From Phlebiopsis flavidoalba (Eukaryota; Basidiomycota; Agaricomycetes; Polyporales; Phanerochaetaceae), in assembly GCA_035772785.1 (NCBI GenBank), contig JAOCPU010000099.1:1-49452 (forward strand): a DNA stretch of 49,452 bases, given 5' to 3'. The stretch's first letter is position 1, and each line of letters starts with the position of its first letter. The position numbers and the translations under genes were made by a program. Positions 1 through 11,033 of this stretch are shown piece after piece. The notes beneath the pieces were generated by a model. That model had not been told where the DNA came from. It did no database searches and was given only the letters and a program-made list of their open reading frames with translations.

Positions 1-572
1 CGACGAGCACAAAGCGTCCGTTACTGTGGAGACTCAGCGTTAGAAACACGCGTATCTTAGAGTCGAATGAATTAATGTCCGTCGCTGTAATTGTAGCCCG
101 ATTGGACCGAAGTGATTCTCCTCGGAGCATTGGTATCACATACGCCACGTACTATCTCCGTATTCTATAGACTGTGAGTGATTCATTGTTCATGAAGCTG
201 TTGAAGTCCCGATCCGCCCGGGACTGCAAAACGAGTCATAGTGTGTCCTATGACAAACCTCGTACTTCAGTGCGCACAAGGCGACTCCTTCACACGGACA
301 TCCTATCGGTACGAGGCTTGTGAATCTCAGTCTTTGTTTGCTGAATCTAAATCTTCGTCGTAGAACCACTAACAATTGCGTGCAAAAAAGTCACAGCTTG
401 AGCTCAGAGCTTCTCAGCGCACTTGACTTGATCGCAAGCGACACTCCAGCTCAGGGCGTTAACAATGAGTAAGCCAACTCGCGCGGCTCGTACTGTCTTG
501 CAACCAGATTCTAGATGAAGTCTCGCAGACTTCATTCTCTTCTTAGTCACCACGCTCGCTAGGGTTAGAGAG
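1..572. other. No recognisable gene; upstream flank
   Basis: No open frame in this stretch resembles a family I know, and the short frames lack splice or promoter context. The last part, from about 540, leads into the TATA box of the Old Yellow Enzyme remnant. Confidence 0.4.
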
Positions 573-573
573 A

Positions 574-581
574 TATATAAG
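574..581 (+). promoter_or_regulatory. TATA box of the Old Yellow Enzyme gene
   Basis: TATATAAG lies about 60 nt upstream of the start codon at 638. It is followed by a short leader containing CACCAGCAA-type sequence. Spacing and sequence fit a fungal core promoter, which suggests the gene was functional recently. Confidence 0.55.
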
Positions 582-637
582 CGCCGGGTTTCTGGCTTTC
601 GTACCCATCAGCAATCTGCCCACCAGCAATAGTCTTC

Positions 638-2072
638 ATGGCCAACCCCAAGTTGTTCGAACCTTTTCAACTCGGAAGACTTATCACTCAAACACAGAGT
701 GAGTGATCAGCACGCGTACCCGTGGGTCGTCGGACGATAGCAGACACGAATCACGTCCCTACAAGTGACTCATGGAAGAATATTATGCACAACGGCCCCA
801 GCACCCCAGGTACAGCTCATTATTGCGAGGCGCACCGCAATTGTGTTTACCTCAAGCTGCGAGTCGTGACCACGCACGCCCACAAGCATTCCTCGAACGA
901 ACACATCGCCGCTGGAGAAGAAAGGTCAGTGCTCAGTTGCAAGATGTGCACCCTCTCTCAACTTCGGCCTAGATTACCGAATACCATCCACCGCGAAGGC
1001 TGCGTTCGTGCCTACATGCAGCTCTGGCGCGGGCCCGCGCACGTCTCGGAAATGAGGTTCAAGAGACAGATGGGCTACCCCTTGGTATCGAGCGTCAGAC
1101 GTTCCGATATCTGGGACGACAAGCAGGCCACATTCACTGACACCTGAAGGTTAGCGTCAGTCACTAAATATATTGACGCCGATGGTTCTCATTATGACAC
1201 AGAAATTGCCGATATGGGTCGGACATTTTGCCACAGCGGCCAAGAACGCCATTCATGCAGGATTCGATGGCGTTCGAGGTGCATGGAGCGCACGGCTATC
1301 TGATCGATCAGTTCATTCAAGACAATAGCCAATCGGCGTAATGACGAATACGGTCTAAGGACAATCGATGGTAGATGTAGGTTCGCACACTGTCCGAAGT
1401 GCGTGGATGCAGTCAGCTTGAAATACCGTGAGGCCCTAGGGGGGGGGGGAGAAAGGACGGCGTTGAGACTCAGCCCTTGGAGCGAATACGGTGGTACGCA
1501 GGACGGATTGAACAAGGGATGTTCTCTGCTGATATCATTATCTAGACATGAGATATGAGCTGACCCGCGGCCAACGTTTACGTACCTAGTCGGCGAGCTC
1601 GTCAAAACGTCATCCTAAGCTAGCCCTATCTTCACCTCGTTGAGCACCGTGTGTCCGTGTGTCGAAGGATCGTTGAAGCTTTCTACAAGATGAGGTAATC
1701 GTACACGAATGCAGCCCTGTTCGCGGCCTTTTCTGACGCTCTACTAGTCGAACGATTTTTCTGCGCGAGCTAGGACTCCGAGGACCATAGTTCGCTCGGG
1801 GGCTACGATCGTGCTGAATCAGCAATAGAGTTGCAGCAGAACTCAACTGGAATCGCCTCATCGCATTCGGACGTCTATTCATCTCCATGTCATGATTACC
1901 AACAAGTTGTGTTACTGTGAACGTTGCCTCATGGACTAAACTTTCGCCCGTTTGGGTAAGGCCTGATCTATACTATTCGCTTGAATGGGAAACATTCCAA
2001 CCTACAAAGGAAACCGTGAAACATACTATACTCCTGAGAGTTCTGTCGCGTTGTATATTGATTATCCATTAG
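638..2072 (+). pseudogene. Old Yellow Enzyme (NADH:flavin oxidoreductase), frame-broken
   Basis: FMN-dependent ene-reductase of the Old Yellow Enzyme family, which reduces activated C=C bonds with NAD(P)H. The start at 638 reads MANPKLFEPFQLGRL, the usual N-terminus, and a first intron seems to follow. Family segments then occur in order but in different frames: EYYAQR (about 775), NEHIAA (about 895), AAKNAIHAGFDGV then EVHGAHGYLIDQFIQDN (1220-1335), LSPWSEYG (about 1470), YLHLVEHRVS (about 1625), SAGGYDRAES (about 1800), LIAFGRLFIS (1857-1888), and a final tyrosine- and proline-rich tail near 2045. The HGAH pair and YLIDQF are the FMN/active-site block. At least five single-base shifts are needed to join the parts; one is an extra T in GGCGTTCGAGGT near 1275. 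A run of ten G follows 1440. It is either a decayed gene or a badly sequenced one. The family call is firm and the end point approximate. Confidence 0.8.
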
Positions 2073-3071
2073 CGCGCACGGTGGATGTCACTCCGGCATC
2101 GCCCGTCGCAAAGTGTCGCATCAACTCTGTCTTCCAAAAGGCCTCTATGTGACCAAGTCATGACTTTGACACATACCATGTCAAATGTTTTTCAAATTAT
2201 GATAGGCAACGAAACTCGAGTATGCGACAGCAGTAGGGGCGGGTGCACGCGCGCAAGCGCCGATATCACCTTGGTGGGGGGGAGTTAGTAACGACCCCAC
2301 AGTGACCAGTGGTCACCCCAGCCATCTCATGCTTCGGACGGTGAGGCATGCGTGCTGCAATCCTTCCGACTAGTGTCAGGCTCCTGTGTGCTCAATCCTA
2401 CACCTTGATTGATTGAGCTTTGCAGTCTAAAATCCACCCGTATAGCCACACAGAGTTTCAGACGATGTTGCTGGACCGCAAAGCAAGCATACGGTGGTCT
2501 CCGGCTGATCTTAGGCGTTTCTGACAGGCGCTAACTACCAAGGTGATGCGCCATCGGTGTTGCTTGGGCGCTGGCCCCCTAGTATGCGACGATTAGAACA
2601 GTATATCTGCGTGCCGTACTTATGGTCGTCGGCCGCGTGCTAGATCCTGTGCTAGCAACATGAAGCCCATTAACCGAGGTACGATTACTCTCAGGGGAAT
2701 CGGAATACGCGGCCGGCTCAAAGCGCTCATGCGGCGCTGGCGATCTCGTCAGAGTTCAAAATGACGCGAGACGTTTGATGTCCCAGTTTGGGAGTTGTGT
2801 TCTCGAACATCAATCCTTCAGATTCCTTCCCATTGTTCTCATAACGTCCAGTCGGCCAGGCATTGGACCAGCGTACCCAGGCATGACGATCTGATCTCGG
2901 CGTACCCTGAATAAAAGAAGTCGTGGCTGCTAAGACGTCAGGGTACCAAACACCCTCTGACTGATACCGTACGAACATTTTCTCCTCTCTTGCCTGTTTG
3001 TCGATATTTAGAAAAAACAAACATCTTCTTCTCAAATCAGGCTCAAGCGTTCAAAGCACCACACACTTTGC
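2073..3071. other. No recognisable gene
   Basis: Frames of 67-102 codons occur on both strands but match no family I recognise and show no consistent codon bias. The 3' part could hold the unrecognised N-terminal coding region or promoter of the FunK1 gene that follows. Confidence 0.35.
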
Positions 3072-6060
3072 ATGCGAGTTGTGCTCGCGACCCAAGAGCG
3101 TGAAGGCATGGTCTCCAATCCCGAGAAATCGCACCCGAAGTCCAGATATCCTTCTTCGAAGAACACATTCTTCCTCCTTCATCATCTACCCACGACAAGG
3201 CCTCCTTTGAAACTTTGTTGGTCCAACGGCATTCGTGAGCAAGGTAAAACAATTACCAAGTCCGATAAATGGCACGAGATTGGTCTCTCTCTCTGTTCCA
3301 ATTCGTGGCGCCCAAGGAAGAACGGCATCTTCGCGAAATTTCAGTACTTCGCTGAGGACGTAGTCGCGCGGCCGCCTCTCAGATTGACAAGCCCTGTTAG
3401 GGTTCATTCAAGATGCGACTCCCTCATATGGCGTCGGATTCCTCGACCCCACAACAACACCTGTCAAAGCCATAAAGATTGCGCTACGGGATCCTAGCCG
3501 AGAGCCCGCGACAAGACCAACGTCCGCCGAGAGCTGTGGCAGCCGAGGGTTAGGACTTGACATCGCCATACCCGGAGCGCTCAGAGTAAAGGACAAACGA
3601 TACCTAAATTCGTTGACGCTATGTTTAATCCGTCATGCGCTTTTGCCCGACGCACAGCGTACATTACAGCTACATTTCAGGACGCGAAGAAGGTCCTTCG
3701 TCCATGAGCCATATCATGAGAGAGGACCCTCGCCGATCGTCTGTCATCGATTCACCATTGGCGTCCAACAAACTCGCATGCGTCTGTGGTTTTTGCAGGT
3801 GTCGGTCCGACGCGTGCCTCATGTCGGAGGCCCTTCGACATGTTGGACCGTGCGTTCTTACACTTGTGTCGAGGAAATTACATTCATTTATTGACGTAAT
3901 GCTACGACAGAACCACGAGACGTTTGTTGATTTCATCTTGAGGATGTCCTACGGGCCCCACTGAGCAGCAACTCGTGATGGGACCCTCGATCACGGCCCT
4001 TCGCGAACAAAGTCTTTCGAGCGCGGCGAGGCGGACTTCAATACGACATTCAATGTCACCGATCGAGACGAAGAGACTCAAATGGTCATTTCGAATAGGA
4101 ACGTTCAGGACACAGAATGTCATTTCAAATCTTTCGCAGCAGACGCTTTTGCGTGGGCGCGGGGCCTAGACTTGACGCACGTGTCATGGGAGGTTCAAGG
4201 ATGCTCGATGAATGCGGCGAGGGAGATTGGAGGAGATATTGCGTGTTTGAAGGACTCGTCTGTTGGGTCGACCCCCCCTACCCCCAAAACCGTGGACGAC
4301 AAAGTGAGGGCTTTGATTCTTGCGATGATTCGCGTAAGGAAGGCTGGTACGCCTCCGTCCATGCCAAAGAAAGCAGAACTGTGGCGGAGGCAGCAAACGG
4401 GATTAGCGGGTGCAAGCGGGACCGACAGCCGTGTCCGCTGAGGCTCCGACCAAACGCCCGGAAGAGCCATCGGAAGAGATGCTAAACGCCGCGCAGGCTA
4501 TTGGAGCAGCCGGAGATGCAACAGGCCCAGGATACCGGGACGAACGCAGACGGCTAATTACGTGGCTTGAGGAAGTATCTTCTTCACAGCCGGTCGTTCA
4601 CACTATACGGAACCGGGGTGTCTGGGATCGATGGTGTGCTCCAGGTGCCAAGACACAAAGCTGGAAAACCAACCCGATCATGTTAATAGGCGTGAGTAGT
4701 AATAAATCGGAAGGTGTAGTGACCACGCGTCATGGGGTCAAGAGCGGAACAGAAAGCGTCACACCACAGTCGAGAACGGCAAGCAGCCCATTGGAGCTAT
4801 CGCACTATTCTGAGAACTCGAGGCGGGCAATGGTGATCCCCCGGGCCTGCGGCGGTACCGCAGGCGGGCGTTCGCCAACAAGACCCACCATCGCATCGTC
4901 TTCAAAGAGCGTTGTCAGCCTATTCTGTCCGTGACATCGCTGTCGAAGGTTCTTGTGAGTACCTGGCGTCGATCGCTTCCGGTGAGTGTAGCAGTTTACT
5001 TTGCTGCTGTATCCCATCCTCAATTCTAACTATTACTATAGCCTTGGAGTGTCTCCATGAACTTGGATGGGTTCATAGAGACATCAGCTCCGGGAACATT
5101 CTTGTTTATAACGGTATCCCAAAGCTGACGGGATTTGGAGTACGCCAAACACGAGAGCGATTGGACAGCGTGTGGTGTTACAACGGCAGGCTATCATTGT
5201 CTCGGTCTATCTGTCGACTCTTAACTCACCAATTGCGTCGTAGGGAACTCTTGCTTTATGGGCCTGTGTAGAGGTCGAAGGGACTGCATACTCCTTCCTC
5301 ACCTCTCCGCCCCCATTTTAAAAACTTGACTGGGAGACTGCAGTCCCCGTGCCCGGGCGCAAGGTCACAAAAGCCTGTAACCCGAGGATACCATTTCGGA
5401 ACAATCCTCTGCATGACCAGGAGTCGCTTCTGTGGCTTGCGCTCTATCTCGTAATGTGCGCCAGACTGGTGGCCATGAAGGGAGTTTCGGAATCCAATCT
5501 CGCCACATGCACTACAAGTCACCGCAACTTGTCTGTCAAACTGTTCAACGACATGGCAGCCCGTAGTCATATTGTAACGGGTATGGAGGGGCTTACATCT
5601 CGTGTTGGAAACGCGACAGTGCTCCCGGTCATCCGAAGCGACGTTATCGACCAACTCGAGGCGCTATTCCTAGAACTCCGAGAAGCCTATATTGCCGCAG
5701 AGCACGAAAGGCTGCTAACCGATACCTTTCACCGTCGCCAATGGATTACACGCTCAGTTCAGGGAAGTATTCCGAGAGGTGTCCCATCGATTCCTGCATG
5801 ACGATATAACCATTGCGCTGGATCAAGAATCCTATGCTCGTTTGCGGGAAGTACTTTGCAGTACACCCAAGCCTTTGCCGAATGCATCGGTTGCCACCGG
5901 CAAGAAGTCTCGCGGAGATGACGATGACATTGAGACACGGGCTGGGCCGAGCGGGAGGCCTGCGAAGAAACAGAGAACCGAAGAGACATACGACACTCTT
6001 ATCCGCAGGCGACTGGCTCTTCCCCCACTGTCCTTCCAAGCTTCGCGATTGAACGTTGAA
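3072..6060 (+). pseudogene. FunK1 fungal-type protein kinase, frame-broken
   Basis: Member of the FunK1 (Pkinase_fungal) family, a eukaryotic-like kinase group expanded in multicellular basidiomycetes; substrates are unknown. N-terminal FunK1 landmarks are MRLWFL (about 3780), ETFVDFILRMSYGP (about 3920) and LLRGRG (about 4145), a match to the family GRGT element. The kinase core shows NKTHHRIVFKERCQPI (4878-4925), an intron ending CTATAG at 5040, then LECLHELGWVHRDISSGNIL (from 5045), which carries the catalytic HRD and the downstream Asn. The metal-binding loop reads DLEYAKHES, as FunK1 proteins do, instead of DFG. FRNNPLHDQESLLWLALYL (5396-5452) is the family block after the activation loop, and a basic, acidic-patched tail ends near 6050. 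Several frame changes (about 5120, 5260, 5760) are not explained by introns. The start at 3072 is a guess; recognisable sequence begins near 3730. Confidence 0.75.
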
Positions 6061-6640
6061 GACAGACGTCATAGCGCATCTCTAGAAATGTACTATTCTG
6101 TATCTCGTAGTGTATCTGTAAAATTACATCGTCTCTATGTCTCTATCGGAACTTCTTCTCTGGAGTCCGGCCTAGTTTTGCAATGCATGTCGTTAGAATG
6201 TACTGCTAAGTGCTTGCCGTTCGTCACGGTCAGAATCGTGTCTCAAGAGCAAATGACGTTGTTCGTCGCCCAGCTGAGCACACTGCAAAAGTCACCCATG
6301 TGCATGCTGCCTGAAGGTAGTACGCGCTGGCCCGGGCCTGGCCCGGCTGGCGTCAAAGCTCCGATTGCCAAATTAGGGTGAGCACACCTTGCAGACAGCC
6401 GCCATGATCATAGCGCACTTCTCGTTCAGAGCATCACCACGGGTTCGACTTAAACGGGAATGGTGCGTAAATATTGTGTCGCGAACGGCGTGCTTAGCTC
6501 TCTGGTTTCTTCTTGATGGCAAGGCTGACCGTCCTGGCCCATCAGTTCACATCGGAATCCACAGTCATTCGTAAAAATGGAGATTCTGGTCAGCCTTGGG
6601 CTGACATTGCTGGGGCTGGCCAACCATCATCCACGTAAGT
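6061..6640. other. Intergenic; upstream of coiled-coil gene
   Basis: Follows the FunK1 tail and reads like a 3' untranslated region at first. No recognised coding sequence is seen, and nothing here clearly matches the region upstream of the inverted second copy. Confidence 0.4.
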
Positions 6641-6643
6641 AGG

Positions 6644-6650
6644 TTTAAAA
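6644..6650 (+). promoter_or_regulatory. TATA-like element before coiled-coil copy 1
   Basis: TTTAAAA lies 82-88 nt before the ATG at 6732, followed by a pyrimidine-rich leader (TTCTTCTCGAGCCGCTTCTC) typical of fungal transcription starts. Copy 2 has a comparable TTTAAA about 160 nt before its ATG. Confidence 0.4.
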
Positions 6651-6731
6651 CCCGCACTCGTGCTTCACAGTTCTTCTCGAGCCGCTTCTCCCATCGCCAC
6701 CACTCGCCAAGTCGCCTCTGCACTCTTCATC

Positions 6732-9480
6732 ATGGTGCCTATTCTTCTCGTTCCTCTCTTGTACTTCTTGACCCTCGGCACCATTCTACTGGCTCCTGTT
6801 GTTACCATTGGGCCTCACTTCAGACTCCTGGCCCCCACCACGACCTCTCTCATTGGCGACTTCTTCGGTTTCTCTGGCGACTCGGACTACTCACTCGCCA
6901 CTACTCCAACGCCCGCCTCGGTCGCTGCCAGCTACTCTCCTCTTCGTCGTTTCATCAACCCAGCTACTCTCAGCAATACTACCTGCCTGCCACGCCGCTT
7001 TGATGACGCTTCTGGGATGTTTGATCCCACCGTCATCTGTGAATTCGGCGGGGTCTCGCTCCATGTACCTATGGACGAGGCTTTCGCTCATCATAGCCTA
7101 GACATGCCACTCTTCCGCAACTTGCAAGGCATTGTCACCGATACCAACACTCTCGCGTTCTTTGGCAGTCTTCGTCGTAGGGGCTCGTCTATTGCATTCG
7201 CACAGTAAGTGTCAGCCACAGTCTGAGATGCCAATTACTCATCAACGCAATCCAGGTTCGTAGATGTGTGGCTGCAAGGAGGTCAAGTGATACGACGGAT
7301 GCTGTCCGGAAGGACCTTGAGAACATCGTATCACGCTCTGTACTTTTCGTACGAAGCGGGTACACTGGTTCTCGATGGATACCCTTCTGTACTGGAAACT
7401 ATCGGCAGGCTATAGTAAGTACCAGGCTCTATTGTATCTGGTTGCTCAGGGCTGACGAATCCCTCAGAGCGCGCCATACGCAGGCAATGGCTGAACTTGA
7501 CACTCGCGCGAACATTGAACATGAACGAGTAATGTCCCACGAGGCGGAGGTGATTGGTGCTACCGATGACAACGAGGCTCTGGAGGTTGAGCTAGAGCGG
7601 CTTCAGGATTGCGTGGCTGAGCATGGGTTGATGACGACTGTATGGGGAGCCGAGGCAACTGGGAAGTACGTTGCGCTTTTGGAGGAGCTCGAACAGTCTG
7701 AGGTATGTTGCAAGCCGCTTCATCTGTCGGTTCTTCTAACATCTTTTTCTAGGTTCGCTTGGAGAGGGCGGAGGGGGTGCATGCCCAACAAGGGGCTGCT
7801 CCTCTCATGTCCATGGCGAGATCGACCTCAGCTACCACGCTCGTCACCAGAAGATATGCGTGTCCGCCAACGCGACGCGCTCCTGTATCCAGGCTCACAC
7901 GACTGTTGAGGAAGCCGATGAAGCGAATGAGAAGTCACACCACGACGCAGTTGCGAGCACACAGTCTTCCATTGCTGAAAATCGAGGTATGTTTCTCTCT
8001 ACTTATACCATGTATGGCCACTCACGCCGCACAGTCGATCATCCAACAGACCGCTCAGCGCGTAGGTGCAGCCACAGTCGAGGGCGACGAACTCCAGAAG
8101 GCTCTTGACCACACCAACAATGCCGCCCACTACACCGAGCAGATCCTTCACGGCGATATTTGTGCTGCCACGGCTGCTGTCACCCTTTCGGGGACAGCAT
8201 ATGCCAACGAGCAAGCACAATACGCCGCAATGGTCAAGTCACACGCCGATCTTGAAGCCGCCCATGCCCTCGCTCTCAGCCAAGTACAGGACCTCGAGAA
8301 TGAGGTGGCCCAATTGGACCTCGACGCCGGCAACCTGCTCACTGAAGCCGCTCGCGAGAAGGACACACACACGACGAAGCCGTCCTTCGCTTGACACAAG
8401 ACACCGCCTCTCTCATCGTCGCTCAGGCCGCAACGCTCGCCGAGGTAGCCCAGATCAAAGATGCTGTGGCGCGCGTGGAGGAGGACACCGCACTCTCGCT
8501 CGGTGCTCTGACGGACAAAGAGTGCTCTGCTCGAGAGCAACACGCTATCATCTCTCGTGACCTCCAGCAGACTATCGATTCCAACAACGCCCGCATCGCC
8601 GAGCTCCAGGCTGTCCATGATGCGTTGGAAGGAGAGGTCAACGCGAAGAAAGCCGAATATGCCACTCGTCTTCGTTTCTTCAACGAGGAGTCGATCAAGC
8701 ACGGCGAGCGATACGATCTGATCATGGACAGCTTGCGCGAGGCCAAGATGGACAAGCAGAAGTACGAGTCGCTTCACGTCGAGGCCAACAGGCTTCAGAA
8801 GCAGGCCGAGAAGAAGGCGGCGAGAGCGGAGAAGAAGGCCGCAGCGGCGGAGCAGCAGGCGTTGGAGATGGAGAAGGAGATGGCGATCTCGGAGTGCGCG
8901 TTCGCCACGCAACTCGATGACCTCCGCGAGCAGAACGAGCGGATAGCTTCGTCGAACAGGGATGCGGCCGACGTCATTGCTGCACTTCGGGAGGACAAGA
9001 CGATGCTCGAGGAGGTGCTTTTGCGAAACTCGAGAAGACATTCGAGGATCGGGAACGGCCTTTGCTTTTCCGTCTGCGTCGCGCGGAGGAGGACCCTGGC
9101 TATGTGCTCGCTCACGGAGGAGGACCGCCTCGCACAGCTTGATGCCTCCCTCCGCAAAACTCCAGATCGAAGAATCGAAGATCGCCGCACGTCAGTGGAG
9201 TACGGCAATGCACTGTCCGAAGTCCACACCGAATTCGAGCGGATTGTCGAGCTGCAGCAAGAGGCGGCGGATGCTACTTGGGCAGCAGAGGAACAAGCGA
9301 AGGTGCTGGAGCGGCTCGTGCTCACACCTAGCTTTGTCCAATTCGACACACTCCCCTTTTCTAACCCTTCCTCTGCATCGACCTCTCCGGCGCTCTCGAC
9401 TCCTGTGCTCGAGGTGGACTGTGACTTGCTTTTTGATGCTTCGTTCGAGGAGGCTCTGTGCAGTGACATCACCGGCTCTG
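6732..9480. repeat. Arm 1 of a large inverted duplication
   Basis: The reverse complement of 33529-36344 follows this segment closely through exons and introns. Examples are the leader exon from the ATG, the intron with GTAAGTGTCAGCCACAGTCT, and the block around 8041-8200, where I estimate by eye about 90% identity. Similarity fades upstream of the ATG and after the SFEE codons near 9450, so the duplicated unit is approximately the gene itself. About 24 kb separates the arms. Confidence 0.85.
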
Positions 9481-9686
9481 TAACTGTTTGTGGTTTGAAC
9501 GACACCGACTTGGGGTCTGGCTCGGGTTCGCATGGGTGTTGGATTGGGTCTCCTTCTGTAATATTGTGCATCTCTTTGCAATTGATACCAAATTACGATA
9601 TTTCGGGCCAGCGCATCACGTGGAGCAACCCTAGGAGACTCAAGGCTGCGGGCGCAAGCGCTATCACTCTTGCTCACACACCATAA
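6732..9686 (+). CDS. Two-TM coiled-coil protein, copy 1 (unrecognised family)
   Basis: Multi-exon gene. Exon 1 starts MVPILLVPLLYFLTLGTILL, a membrane anchor. About 110 residues follow with two cysteines (NTTCLPRR, PTVICEFGG) and then a second hydrophobic stretch near 7150-7200, readable once two extra bases are discounted. The intron at 7205-7255 (GTAAGT...CAG) leads to FVDVWLQGGQ. Further introns lie near 7415-7467, 7703-7751 and 7986-8033. From about 7480 on the protein is a long charged coiled coil rich in A, E, K, Q and R (for example EALEVELERLQD, KKAARAEKKAAAAEQQ), ending in an acidic tail. A frame change sits in the CA repeat at 8363-8372 and others at 9020-9200 and near 7465. I do not recognise the family. 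The layout suggests a membrane-anchored scaffold or tether (inference). A second, inverted copy lies at 33529-36344. The stop at 9686 is the end of the open frame; copy 2 stops about 200 nt earlier. Confidence 0.7.
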
Positions 9687-9776
9687 CCTCGAGTAGCTGC
9701 TGTAGGTTGATTTATAGCTACATAACGACGCTGTACCTGTAATCTGATCGATCGTAGGTATTTCAGAAATCTGCAG

Positions 9777-10820
9777 ATGGTTATGAACGAAGAGACACTA
9801 CAACGTTGCGCCGATGTCTGGTACGACGACGGTACAGTCGTTCTGCGAGCTGAAAACACTGTCTTTAAAGTCTATCGCGGAGTTTTGAAGGGGCAGTCCG
9901 TATTCTTCAATGACCTGTTCACTCTCCCGCTGCAGGAGAGCGACCAGTCTGAGAAGTATGAGGGCTGCCCCCTCGTGACCCTGCATGACAGAGCAGTGGA
10001 GGTTCATAGCTTTTTAAAAGCCATCTTCGACCCTCAGTACGTACTCATGACGTGCAAGCTGAACGCCAATAACGGAGCCCTCTGCCAGATTCTATTCTGA
10101 CGTGAAGTCGGTCAGCGATTGTAACATCGTCGTGGGCGTCATGAAGCTTTCGGACAAGTATCAGGTCGAACATCTCTTGCAACGGTCGCTACCACTCTTT
10201 TTCACGTACTATCCGGCTACCCTGCGGAACTGGACAACACCCGAGTGACCCGCCGTCATTACAAGCCTCTCATCAACGCCTATGGAAAGGCCCTCCCCAT
10301 CTTCGTCATCCAACTCGCTCGTAGAACGGGGACAGACATCCTACTTCCCTCTGCGTTTCTTGAATGCTGTGGCTTCTCCGACTCAGAGCTCTCAAACGGA
10401 GTCCCCTCACCAGATGGAAAGATGTTCAGCTTGGCCGCAGACGATCAAGCTATGATCCTCCAGGTCCGGGAGAAATTAACGTGTCTGGCCAAAGAGAAGC
10501 TCTCGCCTTTGGCATGCCCAACAAATGCCGTTGAAACGCCGACTGATGTTACGGCGTGGAGTTGGTTTCAGCATTTGCGCGGATTATGGACAAGGAATAG
10601 CGGACAGGTGGCATGCAGATCCAAGGACTGGGTCAATCCCTTGTCCATATTCCTTCCTAGAGACAACACCCAAAGCGCACGTGTAGAGTCCAACGGGCTC
10701 GAAGTTCGAAAGAAATTTCGTGATGCGCGGCAGGAGATATGGAATGAGCTGCCGGCGATGTTTGGGCTACTCCCCTGGGAAAAGTTGAAACGGGAGCTGA
10801 CAAGGGAATGTACATACTAG
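9777..10820 (+). CDS. BTB/POZ domain protein
   Basis: BTB/POZ proteins dimerise and often act as adaptors (for example for cullin ligases); basidiomycetes carry many of this short type with unknown partners. The ATG at 9777 gives MVMNEETLQRCADVWYDDGT, then VVLRAENTVFKVYRGVL and SVFFNDLFTLP, the BTB fold with its usual F-x-V-x-R and S-x-x-F-x-D-x-F signature. The intron at 10037-10089 (GTACGT...CAG, 53 nt) restores FDP-QFYSDVKSV. VVGVMKLSDKYQVEHLLQRS follows, the helix pair at the end of the domain. One single-base frame change falls at about 10225-10245, after which PIFVIQLARRTGTDILLPSA and WNELPAMFGLLPWEKL complete the family C-terminus. The stop is at 10820. The gene is tail-to-tail with PDAT, 213 nt apart. 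Apart from the one shift it looks complete. Confidence 0.85.
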
Positions 10821-11033
10821 TAAGGCATTGAGAGAAGTGAGTGCAGTCCAGTTGGCAATCCTGCGTAAACAACGTTGATACTGATATGTATATTGGCAGG
10901 GGGAAGGCGGGGGTGGGCTGTATATCCGTCCAAAACGAAGGATTGTACAAAAAAATTAGCGATGTTACAACAATGCAAAGGGCAGAACTGTAGTTATGTT
11001 TGAGGCTGGAAATTGTGTTCTATGGATGATCGT

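Noticed and set aside
638..6060. Repeat-induced point mutation as cause of the broken genes
   Set aside because: The damage is mostly single-base insertions and deletions. RIP makes C-to-T changes, and codons between breaks are not enriched in such stops by eye.
8148..9041. 297-codon minus-strand open frame, and another of 258 codons at 8795-9571
   Set aside because: They are antisense shadows of the alanine/glutamate/lysine-rich coiled-coil exons on the plus strand; the residue bias (Leu/Arg/Ser) follows from the complement of those codons.
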